DNA of 64,000 bases from the NCBI GenBank assembly GCA_965229345.1, contig OZ245872.1, positions 1,302,001 to 1,366,000 of the forward strand, given 5' to 3'. Positions 1 through 8,112 of the stretch are shown one piece after another; positions within the stretch are counted from its first letter, which is position 1, and each line of letters starts with the position of its first letter. Both the position numbers and the translations under genes were made by a program. This stretch comes from PBB1 sp965229345. Its GTDB lineage: Bacteria; Pseudomonadota; Gammaproteobacteria; Burkholderiales; Burkholderiaceae_C. The notes below the pieces were generated by a model. That model saw only the letters and a program-made list of their open reading frames with translations, had not been told where the DNA came from and did not search any database.

Positions 1-831
1 CGGTGCGGGTGCCGCCGAGGCTGTGCGTGCTGGCGCGGGGGTGGGTCCAGGCGCAGCGGCCGTGCCGCGCATGCGATTCCAGGTGCCGTTGATGAAGTTC
101 CAGGCGTCGGCCGGCCGCGTGACCACCGGTGTCGTGCGCAGCGTGATGGCGGTGCCGCGCACCATTTCCTGGCCTTGTGCGACCAGCGTGGCGTTGTTGG
201 TCAGCGGCAGCAGCAGCAGCTGGCGGTTGTGCCAGGGGCTGCGAATCACTTCTTCATGCCAGGGCCGCAAGGTGGTGTTCAGGGTGGCAGCCGGCAACGA
301 GCCGACCATCATCACGCCGAGCTGGCTGAAGGCCAGCAGCGTGCGCGCGACACCGTGGGCCGTGGCCGCATCGCTGGTGTCGGCGACGTCGGTCGAATAG
401 AGCCGCAGGACCTGCTGCGCCGTCAGCGGCACATCGACATAGTCGATGGAGGCCAGCGGTGTGCCCTGGCCCTGCCGGCGCAGCATCAGTTTGTGCACCG
501 GGCGGCTGCAGGCGGCAGCGATGCCGCGCAGCAGCTGCCGCGACGAGCGGGTGCCGAGATCGTGAACGGCGACGAAATCCGGCCGCAGGTGCTCGAACTG
601 CTGTTGCAGTGCCTCGCCGGGTGCGCAGGAAACGAACAGTTCGCGCACGTGGTTGTCGACGGCCCGGCCGATGTCCTGCTGCGTCGCGGCACGCTCCAGT
701 TCTTCGCGGTTCATCACCTGGGTCGCCAGCGCGGTCTGTGCGCGGGTCGATTCCCAGCCGTCGTTTTCCATCGGTGCGGTCTCGCGGTAGTCGGGATAGG
801 GGTTGCCGGTGCGGCTGCTGTAATTGCTCAT
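1..831 (-). CDS. Conserved hypothetical protein, C-terminus cut by window edge
   Basis: An open frame runs from an ATG at 831 leftward to the window edge with no stop, giving 277 visible residues. The protein begins MSNYSSRTGNPYPD and is soluble, with no signal peptide or membrane segment. A polar, Glu/Gln-rich N-terminal region (about residues 25-75) precedes a mixed alpha/beta region, and the visible end becomes a Pro/Ala-rich linker, so another domain may lie outside the window. I do not recognise the family and assign no function. Codon use matches the neighbours, and the frame extends cleanly past shorter overlapping frames in this stretch. It is divergent from nadB, with 179 bp between the starts. 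Confidence 0.6.
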   Translation of the reverse strand, partial: MSNYSSRTGNPYPDYRETAPMENDGWESTRAQTALATQVMNREELERAATQQDIGRAVDNHVRELFVSCAPGEALQQQFEHLRPDFVAVHDLGTRSSRQLLRGIAAACSRPVHKLMLRRQGQGTPLASIDYVDVPLTAQQVLRLYSTDVADTSDAATAHGVARTLLAFSQLGVMMVGSLPAATLNTTLRPWHEEVIRSPWHNRQLLLLPLTNNATLVAQGQEMVRGTAITLRTTPVVTRPADAWNFINGTWNRMRGTAAAPGPTPAPARTASAAPAP

Positions 832-1010
832 GGGGCCCTCGTCGCAAGGTCGATGGGTGAGTGAGGCGGATGCTGGCACAGTCGCGCAGCGGAAGCCACC
901 CCCTCGAGGCCGCGCCCGGGGACGGGCGGTCTGGTGACAGGGGCGTCGATAGAATCGATCGATGTCATCGAGCCCTCATTTCCTCTGCTGGCGGCATCGT
1001 GCCGACTGCC

Positions 1011-2672
1011 ATGTCCCCCGCTGATCCGGCGACCGACGCGCTGCCGGTGGTCATCATCGGTGCGGGCCTGGCCGGCCTGACGGTGGCGCTGCACCTGGCG
1101 GCCGAACACCCGGTCGTGGTGCTGGCCAAGCGCAACCTCGACGAGGCGGCGACGGCGTGGGCCCAGGGGGGCATCGTCGGCGTGCTGGGCGACGACGACA
1201 GCATCGATTCCCATGTGCGCGATACCCAGGATGCGGGCGCGGGCCTGGTCGACGAGCACACCGCGCGGTTCATCGCGCAGCACAGTGCCGAGGCGATCGC
1301 CTGGCTGGTCGAGCGTGGGGTGCCTTTTTCGGCCGACCCCGACGGCCCGCTGGGACTGCACCTGACGCGCGAAGGCGGCCATGCGGTGCGCCGCATCGCG
1401 CATGCGGCCGATGCGACCGGCAAGGCGATCCACGACGTGCTGCTCGACGAGGTCAAGCGCCACCCGAACATCGACATGCGCGAACGCTGGATGGCGGTCG
1501 ACGTGATCACCTCGCGACAACTCAAGCGCGACGAGCCGCCGCGCTGCTACGGTGTCTACGCACTCGACATCGATCGCCAGCGTGTCGAGACACTGCCTGC
1601 GCGCGCGGTGGTGCTGGCCACCGGCGGTGTCGGCAAGGTGTATCGGTACACGAGCAATCCCGACACCGCGACCGGCGACGGCATCGCGATGGCCTGGCGC
1701 GCGGGCTGCCGCATCGGCAACATGGAGTTCATCCAGTTCCACCCGACCTGCCTGTACCACCCGCAGGAGCGCAGCTTCCTGATCACCGAGGCGCTGCGCG
1801 GCGAGGGCGCCCACCTGAAGCTGCCGAGCCTGGGGCCGGGCGATCCGGGTGGCAAGCGCTTCATGGCGGCGCACGACGAGCGCATGGAGCTGGCGCCGCG
1901 CGACATCGTCGCCCGCGCGATCGACTTCGAGATGAAGCGGCATGGCCTCGACCACGTGTGGCTCGACGCCACCCACCTCGGCGAGGCGTTTCTGAAAGAA
2001 CATTTCCCGACCATCCATGCGCGCTGTCTGGCACTCGGCATCGACATCGCGCGGCAACCGATTCCGGTGGTGCCGGCCGCGCACTACACCTGCGGCGGTG
2101 TGGTCACCGACCTGCATGGCCGCACCGATCTGCCGGGCCTGTATGCGGTCGGCGAAACCACCTACACCGGCCTGCACGGCGCCAACCGGCTGGCCAGCAA
2201 CTCGCTGCTCGAATGCGTGGTGCTGGGGCGCACCTGCGCGCTGGACATCGAGGCGCAGATCGAGCGCCGCGAGCCGTCGTTGCCGGCCTGGGACGAAAGC
2301 CAGGTCGAGAACGCCGACGAGCAGGTCGTCATCGCGCACAACTGGGACGAACTGCGGTTGCTGATGTGGAACTACGTCGGCATCGTGCGCACCACCAAGC
2401 GGCTGCAGCGTGCGCTGCACCGCATCAAGCTGCTGCGCAGTGAGATCGACGACTACTACGGCAGCTTCCGCGTGAACCGCGACCTGCTGGAGCTGCGCAA
2501 CCTGGTCGATTGCGCCGAGCTGATCGTGCGTTCGGCGCTGATGCGCCACGAGAGCCGCGGGCTGCACTACAGCCGCGACTACCCGTATGCCTTGCCCGTC
2601 AGTTTCCCGACGGTGCTGATGCGCAGTGCGGCCGCTGGCAAGAAGCCGAAGACCCGCGGCATCAGCGTCTGA
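1011..2672 (+). CDS. nadB: L-aspartate oxidase
   Basis: Flavoenzyme that oxidises L-aspartate to iminoaspartate, the first step of de novo NAD synthesis; its product goes to quinolinate synthase (nadA, nearby). The 553-residue product has the FAD-binding GAGLAG at residues 17-22, the succinate dehydrogenase/NadB-type WAQGGI near 50-55, the substrate-site stretch REGGHAVRRIAHAADATGKA, EFIQFHPTCLY, and GANRLASNSLLE in the C-terminal part of the flavin domain, followed by the helical C-terminal domain. The length fits the family (about 540). I chose the ATG at 1011 because it places the FAD motif at the usual distance from the N-terminus; the frame stays open upstream to 861. nadC and nadA lie just downstream on the opposite strand. 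Confidence 0.96.
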   Translation: MSPADPATDALPVVIIGAGLAGLTVALHLAAEHPVVVLAKRNLDEAATAWAQGGIVGVLGDDDSIDSHVRDTQDAGAGLVDEHTARFIAQHSAEAIAWLVERGVPFSADPDGPLGLHLTREGGHAVRRIAHAADATGKAIHDVLLDEVKRHPNIDMRERWMAVDVITSRQLKRDEPPRCYGVYALDIDRQRVETLPARAVVLATGGVGKVYRYTSNPDTATGDGIAMAWRAGCRIGNMEFIQFHPTCLYHPQERSFLITEALRGEGAHLKLPSLGPGDPGGKRFMAAHDERMELAPRDIVARAIDFEMKRHGLDHVWLDATHLGEAFLKEHFPTIHARCLALGIDIARQPIPVVPAAHYTCGGVVTDLHGRTDLPGLYAVGETTYTGLHGANRLASNSLLECVVLGRTCALDIEAQIERREPSLPAWDESQVENADEQVVIAHNWDELRLLMWNYVGIVRTTKRLQRALHRIKLLRSEIDDYYGSFRVNRDLLELRNLVDCAELIVRSALMRHESRGLHYSRDYPYALPVSFPTVLMRSAAAGKKPKTRGISV

Positions 2673-2681
2673 TCGCATCTT

Positions 2682-2969
2682 TCAGCGTCGTGCGCGCATG
2701 GCCACCTTGGCCTGCACGAACTGGTAGGCGAAATCAACGGCCTCGTTGATGGCCAGCTCGTTCTCGTTGCGCTCGCGCTCGGTCAGGTAGAACGAGAAAT
2801 CGACGCCGTGGCGGATGTAGCGCGGAGGCAGCCGGTTCAGCGCCACGCAGGCCACGTCGGCCTGGATCTGCGGATCGCTCAGGTGCGCAAAGCGAGGTGC
2901 CGCGGCCTGCACCGCGTCGAAGACCGCGCGTTCATGGTGGTTGTGGATCGTGTCGAAAACGGTGCTCAT
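2682..2969 (-). CDS. ComFB-family protein
   Basis: Small soluble protein of 95 residues. The core, ALNRLPPRYIRHGVDFSFYL followed by acidic helices, matches the late-competence protein ComFB family (PF10719) as I know it. Members in cyanobacteria and other bacteria have been reported to bind cyclic dinucleotides; binding is not tested by this sequence. The start at 2969 is chosen because a GGAG-type ribosome site lies just upstream; the frame is open further up but without conserved residues. It sits between convergent nadB and co-directional nadC, which is odd for a non-NAD gene. A GGDEF-EAL protein at 24612-26522 shows that c-di-GMP is present in this organism. Confidence 0.75.
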   Translation of the reverse strand: MSTVFDTIHNHHERAVFDAVQAAAPRFAHLSDPQIQADVACVALNRLPPRYIRHGVDFSFYLTERERNENELAINEAVDFAYQFVQAKVAMRARR

Positions 2970-3048
2970 GGCAGTCTCCGCTCCCCCGTGGAGCTGAGGC
3001 GCCAGTTTCCAGTCACCGCGGCCGGCCCAGCCTCGAAATAGCGCCGTA

Positions 3049-3076
3049 AGTGCCGCCCAGTTGGGCGTGCGGCACT
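3049..3076. terminator. Hairpin after nadC, possible terminator
   Basis: A perfect 8-bp inverted repeat, AGTGCCGC (3049-3056) and GCGGCACT (3069-3076), lies 14 bp past the nadC stop, in the gap before the ComFB-like gene. No T-run follows on either strand, so it would be a weak or Rho-assisted terminator or an RNA-stability hairpin. Confidence 0.35.
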
Positions 3077-3090
3077 GGGCTGGCACCGGG

Positions 3091-3957
3091 TCAGAGCGTG
3101 TTGAGCACCCGCATCGAGTAATCGGTGGCCCGCACGTCCTTGGTCAGCCGGCCGATCGAGATGCGGTCGACGCCGGTGGCCGCGATCTCGCGCACCTGGT
3201 CAAGTTGCACGCCGCCCGAGACCTCCAGCAGTGCGCGACCGGCATTCAGTGCCACCGCTTCACGCATGCCGGTCAGATCGAAGTTGTCGAGCAGCACGCT
3301 GACCGCGCCCGCCGCCAGTGCCTCGGCCAGCTGCGCCAGCGATTCGACCTCGATCTGGATGGCCACGCCCGCGTTCAGCGCCTGCGCGTTGCGCAGCACG
3401 GCGCCGATGCCGCCGGCGGCTGCAATGTGGTTTTCCTTGATCAGGATGCCGTGCCACAGCGCCATTCGCTGGTTCTGGCCGCCACCGGCGCGCACTGCGT
3501 ATTTCTGCGCCTGCCGCAGGCCGGGCAGCGTCTTGCGGGTGTCGAGGATCACGCAGCCGCGCGGGTTGGGAGAGACCCCGGCGATCGCATCGACAAAGCG
3601 TCGCGTCAGCGTCGCCGTGCCCGAGAGCAGTTGCAGGAAGTTCAGCGCCGGGCGTTCGGCCGACAGCAGCGCGCGGGCGTTCGATTCAATGTGGCAGACC
3701 AGCGTGTTCGGCGCCATCAACGCGCCCTCAGCCGCATGCCAGGTGATGCGCGCGCCGGGGTCCAGTGCCAGCACACAGGCATCGAACCAGTCGCGCCCGC
3801 ACAGCACGGCCTCTTCACGCACCAGCACCCGCGCGGCCACCCGCTGCTCAGCGGGCACCAGCTCGGCGGTCCAGTCGCGCTGGCCGATGTCTTCGCGCAG
3901 CGCCTCGCGCACATTGCGCGTGCGTGCCTCGTCCAGGCTTTCGTTGGAGTCGAACAT
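3091..3957 (-). CDS. nadC: Nicotinate-nucleotide pyrophosphorylase (quinolinate phosphoribosyltransferase)
   Basis: Converts quinolinate and PRPP to nicotinate mononucleotide and CO2, the third step of de novo NAD synthesis. The 288-residue protein has the family's N-terminal open-faced sandwich followed by the alpha/beta barrel; recognisable stretches are ALREDIGQRDWT near the start, ERPALNFLQLLSGTAT, ILDTRKTLPGLR, and KENHIAAAGGIG with its conserved Lys/Glu. The ATG at 3957 is preferred over an in-frame TTG at 3960. The stop of nadA is only 9 bp upstream, so nadA and nadC are surely one transcript. Confidence 0.96.
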   Translation of the reverse strand: MFDSNESLDEARTRNVREALREDIGQRDWTAELVPAEQRVAARVLVREEAVLCGRDWFDACVLALDPGARITWHAAEGALMAPNTLVCHIESNARALLSAERPALNFLQLLSGTATLTRRFVDAIAGVSPNPRGCVILDTRKTLPGLRQAQKYAVRAGGGQNQRMALWHGILIKENHIAAAGGIGAVLRNAQALNAGVAIQIEVESLAQLAEALAAGAVSVLLDNFDLTGMREAVALNAGRALLEVSGGVQLDQVREIAATGVDRISIGRLTKDVRATDYSMRVLNTL

Positions 3958-3966
3958 CAACTGGGG

Positions 3967-5073
3967 TCAGGCCGCGCCGAGGTGCGGCACCAGACCCGGC
4001 TTCTGGGTGGCTGTCGGGTTCGCCTTCACGTAGGCCAGCATCCGGTCGATGCAGCCCAGCGCCTGGCTGCGCACCGGCTCGTCCACGGTGATCTCGCCAC
4101 GGCCGGATTCCAGGCAGTCGATGACACCCTGCAGCGCGTTCATCGCCATCCATGGGCAGTGCGCGCAGCTCTTGCAGGTGGCGCTGTCGCCAGCCGTCGG
4201 TGCTTCGAGCAGTGTCTTGGTTGGCGCGAGCTGGCGCATGCGGTGCATCAGGCCGTTGTCGGTCGCGACGATGAAGGTGGGGGCGTCCATCGTCGTCACC
4301 GCGTTCAGCAACTGCGTGGTCGAGCCGACCACATCGGCCAGCTTCACCACCGCCTCGGGCGACTCGGGGTGCACCAGCACCTTGGCCTCGGGGTGTTGCG
4401 CCTTCAGCAGTTCCAGCTCGAGGCCCTTGAACTCGTCGTGCACGATGCACTCGCCGTTCCACATCAGCATGTCGGCGCCAGTGTGTTGCTGGATGTAGCG
4501 GCCGAGGTGCCGATCGGGTGCCCACAGCACCTTCTGGCCTTGGTCTTTCAGGTGCTGCACGATCGCCAGCGCGCAGGAGCTGGTCACCATCCAGTCGGCA
4601 CGGGCCTTCACCGCCGCGCTGGTGTTGGCGTAGACGACCACGGTGCGGTCCGGGTGGGCGTCGCAGAACTGCGCGAATGCGTCGGCCGGGCAGCCGAGGT
4701 CGAGCGAGCAGGTCGCATCGAGATCAGGCATCAGCACCCGCTTGGCCGGGCTCAGGATCTTCGCGCTCTCGCCCATGAAGCGCACGCCGGCGACCACCAG
4801 CGTCTGGCTCGCGTGGTCGCGGCCGAAGCGCGCCATTTCCAGCGAGTCGGCCACGCAGCCGCCGGTCTCCAGTGCCAGGTCCTGCAAGTCGCCATCGACG
4901 TAGTAGTGGGCGACCAGCACCGCGTTGTGCTGCTTCAGCAGTGCCGCCGCGCGGGCCTTCAGGGCACTGCGCTCAGGGGGTGTCAGTGCCGCCGGCACCT
5001 TGGCCCAGGCTTGCGCGGTGCAACTGGCACCACGTGCGTCCTGGCGGGTGAAATCGTAGAGGACCTGGGTCAT
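3967..5073 (-). CDS. nadA: Quinolinate synthase A
   Basis: Iron-sulfur enzyme that condenses iminoaspartate (from NadB) with dihydroxyacetone phosphate to quinolinate. The 368-residue protein shows the family's three-fold repeat layout: HYYVDGDLQDLA, then MGESAKILSP, then conserved Cys regions DATCSLDLGCPAD, TSSCALAIV and NGECIVHDEF, and the C-terminal CKSCAHCPWM, which supplies cluster ligands. The cluster is oxygen-sensitive in known family members. It is the first gene of a nadA-nadC transcript. Upstream (5074-5225) is a 152-bp gap with a GATAAT-like element but no convincing -35 box. Confidence 0.96.
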   Translation of the reverse strand: MTQVLYDFTRQDARGASCTAQAWAKVPAALTPPERSALKARAAALLKQHNAVLVAHYYVDGDLQDLALETGGCVADSLEMARFGRDHASQTLVVAGVRFMGESAKILSPAKRVLMPDLDATCSLDLGCPADAFAQFCDAHPDRTVVVYANTSAAVKARADWMVTSSCALAIVQHLKDQGQKVLWAPDRHLGRYIQQHTGADMLMWNGECIVHDEFKGLELELLKAQHPEAKVLVHPESPEAVVKLADVVGSTTQLLNAVTTMDAPTFIVATDNGLMHRMRQLAPTKTLLEAPTAGDSATCKSCAHCPWMAMNALQGVIDCLESGRGEITVDEPVRSQALGCIDRMLAYVKANPTATQKPGLVPHLGAA

Positions 5074-5225
5074 GCGGAGGCAGGGGCCAAAGAGGGGAGG
5101 GGCGCGTCAGGGTGCATTGGTTGATCGCGCGTTGCTACGACATTATCGATGGCCGGGCCGCCCCGCGTCGCGCCGATCCGCGGCCCGCGCGCGGGTGGGC
5201 AAACCGTCTTGCTGCGCATGCCGTC

Positions 5226-6056
5226 TCACCCCAGCAGGCGGCTGGGCGACATCCCGACCGAGCGTTTGACCATCGCGCTGAAAGCGCTCGCGCTGGTGTA
5301 GCCGAGCTCGGCGGCAATCGTGCTCATTGGCAACTTGCGGGCGGCCATCGACAGGGCGCGCGCCAGCAGCACCTGCTGCCGCCACTGCACGAAGGTGGTG
5401 TCCAGCTCGGCGCGGAACAAGCGTGCGATGGTGCGCGCGCTGGCGCCGACATGGCGCGCCGCATCGTCCAGCGTGACCCAGCGGGCCGGGTCTTCGAGCA
5501 CGCTTTCGCACAGCGCCCGCAGCCGCTTGTCGCGCGGCAGATCGATGCCCAGGCGCACCGGGCGGGCATGGGCCAGCTCGTCTTGCACCAGGTGCCCGAT
5601 GCAGCGTTCGCGCTCGGTCGACGGGCCGTTGCCAGGCTCCAGCGGCAGGTGCGCCACCAACTCCTGCAGCAGGCTCGAGGCTTCGAGCACCCGGCATTGC
5701 CGCCAGGCGCCATCGCTGTCCGCGGTTCGCAGTGGGCCGTGGTGCTCGCTGTCCTGGTGCAGGTAGAGGGTGCGCAGATCGGCGTCCTCGACCACGGTGA
5801 CCACATGCTCGACACCCGGAGGGATCCACAGCGCGCGCTGCGGCGGCACCAGGTAGGTGCTGTCGCCGGCGGTCATGCGGATCACCCCCTTGCTCGACAT
5901 CGCGATCTGCGCCCACGTGTGGCTGTGCGGCTCGACCTGGGTGTCGGCCGCCAGATGGCGCAGCTTGGCGCGCAGCGGGCGCGCGGCGGTGGGCGCATAG
6001 ACCTGCGGGTCGATCGGCGGCACGCTGACATGCCGTTTCGCGCGGGGTGCTTTCAT
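5226..6056 (-). CDS. AraC-family transcriptional regulator
   Basis: 276 residues: an N-terminal cupin sensor domain (about residues 35-100; PHSHTWAQIAMSSKGVIRM and VPPQRALWIPPGVEHVV) and a C-terminal AraC-type double helix-turn-helix (about 175-275; TLDDAARHVGASARTIARLF and the second helix MSTIAAELGYTSASAFSAMV). The architecture resembles the NimR/YeaM group, which in E. coli sits next to and controls an MFS exporter. Here the gene is divergent from an MFS transporter with 139 bp between starts, so local control of that transporter is the likely job. The ligand is unknown. Confidence 0.88.
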   Translation of the reverse strand: MKAPRAKRHVSVPPIDPQVYAPTAARPLRAKLRHLAADTQVEPHSHTWAQIAMSSKGVIRMTAGDSTYLVPPQRALWIPPGVEHVVTVVEDADLRTLYLHQDSEHHGPLRTADSDGAWRQCRVLEASSLLQELVAHLPLEPGNGPSTERERCIGHLVQDELAHARPVRLGIDLPRDKRLRALCESVLEDPARWVTLDDAARHVGASARTIARLFRAELDTTFVQWRQQVLLARALSMAARKLPMSTIAAELGYTSASAFSAMVKRSVGMSPSRLLG

Positions 6057-6081
6057 CTGTCCTCCCGACGACGGGTTGGGG

Positions 6082-6112
6082 TGTCGTGACTCAGCTTGTC
6101 CGGATCACGACA
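6082..6112. promoter_or_regulatory. Inverted repeat in the AraC/MFS divergent gap
   Basis: Perfect 8-bp arms TGTCGTGA (6082-6089) and TCACGACA (6105-6112), with centres 23 bp apart (about two helical turns), lie in the 139-bp gap between the divergent regulator and transporter genes. The position suits an operator for the AraC-type regulator or another dimeric repressor. AraC proteins more often use direct repeats, so the owner of the site is uncertain. Confidence 0.4.
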
Positions 6113-6195
6113 ACCATTGTCTGACTATCGTCACTGCGACGCACAGGATGACACTACATTGACCCTCCTCGGTCGGCCCACTGCCGACGTCAACG

Positions 6196-7491
6196 ATGCC
6201 TGTGATGACCTCCACCGCCTCGAACCCTGCAGCCGACGCCGTCACCTTGCGACAAGATGTCCGCACGATCGGCCTGGTCGGTCTGGCCCATGGCACCTCG
6301 CACTTCTTTCACCTGTTGTTGCCGCCGCTCTTTCCGCTGTTCATCCGCGATTTCGGATTCAGCTACGCCGAACTGGGCCTGCTGGTCACCACCTTCTTCG
6401 TGATTTCCGGCATCGGTCAGGCGCTGGCCGGCTTCGTCGTCGACCGCACCGGGGCGCGGCCGGTGCTGTTTGCCGCGCTGTCGTGCTTCGCATTGGCTGG
6501 CGTGGCGGTGTCGCTGGCCACCGGCTACAGCGGCCTGATGCTGGCCGCCGCGCTCGCCGGGCTGGGCAACTGTCCTTTCCATCCGGCCGACTTCACCATC
6601 CTGAACCGGCGTGTCTCAGCCGCGCGTCTGGGGCATGCCTTCAGCACGCACGGCCTGACCGGCAATCTGGGCTGGGCCGCAGCGCCGCTGTTCCTGACCG
6701 GGCTGACCGCCGCCACGGGCTCCTGGCGAGTGGCTGCCGCCTGCGCCTCGGTGATGGTGCTGTGCGTGATGGCGATCCTGTGGTGGCAGCGCGACGCGAT
6801 CGACGACCGCCAGGGCGAGTGGGCGCCGGTGCCTGCCATGGCCGGGACAGGTGGCAAGCCCATGGTGCCCGAGCACCCGATGGCTTTCCTGCGCCTGCCC
6901 TCGGTGTGGATGTGCTTCTCGTTTTTCTTCTGGTCGACCTGTGCGCTGAGCGCCATCCAGAGTTTCGCGAGCCCGGCGCTGCACCAGCTCTCCGGGTTAC
7001 CGCTCACGCTGACCTCGCTGGTCGTCAGCGGCTACATGCTGTTCGGCGCCGTGGGCATCGTCATCGGGGGCTTTCTGGCCTCGCGCAGCGAACGGCTCGA
7101 AAAGATCATCAGCTTCTGTCTGCTGGCGTCGGCGGCACTGCTGGTGCTGGTGGGCAGTGGGGTGTTGCCGGGCATGGCGGCGGTGGTGCTCACCGCCGTG
7201 GCAGGCTTCGGCACGGGGCTGGCCGGCCCCTCACGCGACATGCTGATCAAGCAGGCCGCGCCACCGGGCGCCACCGGTCGTGTGTACGGCATGGTGTATT
7301 CGGGCCTGGATCTGGGCTTTGCCACGGCCGCGCCGGTCTTCGGGGCATTGCTCGACCATGGCTCGCCGTCGGCGGTGTTCTACGGCTCGGCGCTGGCGCT
7401 GACCGTGGGCGTGGCGTCTGCGGCGGTGGTCGGGGCGGGCATCCAGCGCCAACGCGCGAACCGGTCAGTGGCCTCTGCGGCGACGGCCTGA
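6196..7491 (+). CDS. MFS transporter, Fsr-like
   Basis: 431-residue inner-membrane protein with about 12 hydrophobic segments in two groups of six, separated by a hydrophilic loop around residues 200-235. The segment order and stretches such as AHGTSHFFHLLLPPLFP and GLGNCPFHPADFTIL resemble the fosmidomycin-resistance (Fsr) branch of the major facilitator superfamily, typically proton-driven efflux pumps. An in-frame ATG at 6205 is an alternative start. It is divergent from an AraC-type regulator and followed 60 bp later by an RraA-like aldolase and an isochorismatase-like hydrolase. Movement of a small organic acid or related metabolite is therefore possible, in either direction. Confidence 0.88.
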   Translation: MPVMTSTASNPAADAVTLRQDVRTIGLVGLAHGTSHFFHLLLPPLFPLFIRDFGFSYAELGLLVTTFFVISGIGQALAGFVVDRTGARPVLFAALSCFALAGVAVSLATGYSGLMLAAALAGLGNCPFHPADFTILNRRVSAARLGHAFSTHGLTGNLGWAAAPLFLTGLTAATGSWRVAAACASVMVLCVMAILWWQRDAIDDRQGEWAPVPAMAGTGGKPMVPEHPMAFLRLPSVWMCFSFFFWSTCALSAIQSFASPALHQLSGLPLTLTSLVVSGYMLFGAVGIVIGGFLASRSERLEKIISFCLLASAALLVLVGSGVLPGMAAVVLTAVAGFGTGLAGPSRDMLIKQAAPPGATGRVYGMVYSGLDLGFATAAPVFGALLDHGSPSAVFYGSALALTVGVASAAVVGAGIQRQRANRSVASAATA

Positions 7492-7551
7492 GGCCGCTTC
7501 GAGACGGCCTGGGCGTGGCACAGTGGCAGGCCCGCACCCCAGGAGTCCGCC

Positions 7552-8079
7552 ATGAGTTCAAGCCGCGCGTCAACGGCCGCTGAGGCCGGCAGCATCCCCA
7601 GAACCTGCGACCTCTGCGATCTGCACAAGCACGACAGCTCCGGCTCGTTTCGCGTGCTGCCACCAGTGTTCAACAGTTATGGCCGGCGCACCCGGTTCGC
7701 CGGGCCGATCAGCACGGTCAAATGCTTCGAGGACAACACCGCCGTCAAGGCCGCGCTGGAGGCGCCGGGCGGTGGGCGCGTGCTGGTCGTCGATGGCGGC
7801 GGCTCGCTGCGGCGCGCGCTGGTGGGCGGCAACATCGCGGCCTCCGCGGCGGCCAATGGCTGGGCCGGCATCGTCGTCGATGGCTGCGTGCGCGACAGCG
7901 CCGAGCTGGCGGCCACCGAACTGGGCATCCGGGCGCTCGCGCTGATGCCCATGCCCACCGATCGCAAGAACCAGGGTCTGCGCGATGGCGTGCTGTCGAT
8001 CCAGGGCATCACCGTGCGGCCCGGCGAGTGGCTGGTGGCCGACGAAGACGGCATCGTCGTGCTGCTGACCGCACCCTGA
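7552..8079 (+). CDS. RraA-like protein, probable HMG/CHA-type aldolase or oxaloacetate decarboxylase
   Basis: 175 residues of the RraA fold (RFAGPISTVKCFEDN, VVDGGGSLRRALVGGN, GWAGIVVDGCVRD). The family mixes regulators of RNase E with class II pyruvate aldolases. The aldolase/decarboxylase members carry G-x20-R-D-x2-E/D, and this protein has it exactly: G93, then R114, D115 and E118. I therefore favour 4-hydroxy-4-methyl-2-oxoglutarate/4-carboxy-4-hydroxy-2-oxoadipate aldolase or oxaloacetate decarboxylase activity over RNase E inhibition. A Cys-containing insertion near residues 19-28 lengthens the N-terminus. An AGGAG site precedes the ATG, and an isochorismatase-like gene follows 33 bp downstream. 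Confidence 0.82.
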   Translation: MSSSRASTAAEAGSIPRTCDLCDLHKHDSSGSFRVLPPVFNSYGRRTRFAGPISTVKCFEDNTAVKAALEAPGGGRVLVVDGGGSLRRALVGGNIAASAAANGWAGIVVDGCVRDSAELAATELGIRALALMPMPTDRKNQGLRDGVLSIQGITVRPGEWLVADEDGIVVLLTAP

Positions 8080-8112
8080 GCCTTCACCCTTCCCATTCAC
8101 AGGAACATCGCC

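Noticed and set aside
828..2678. 616-codon frame opposite nadB, and similar long frames at 3061-5124 and 46894-48246
   Set aside because: Same G+C shadow effect; composition is biased, there are no motifs, and each is fully covered by a convincing gene on the other strand.
7552..8079. RNase E regulator RraA in the strict sense
   Set aside because: The aldolase/decarboxylase motif G-x20-R-D-x2-E is intact and the neighbours are metabolic.
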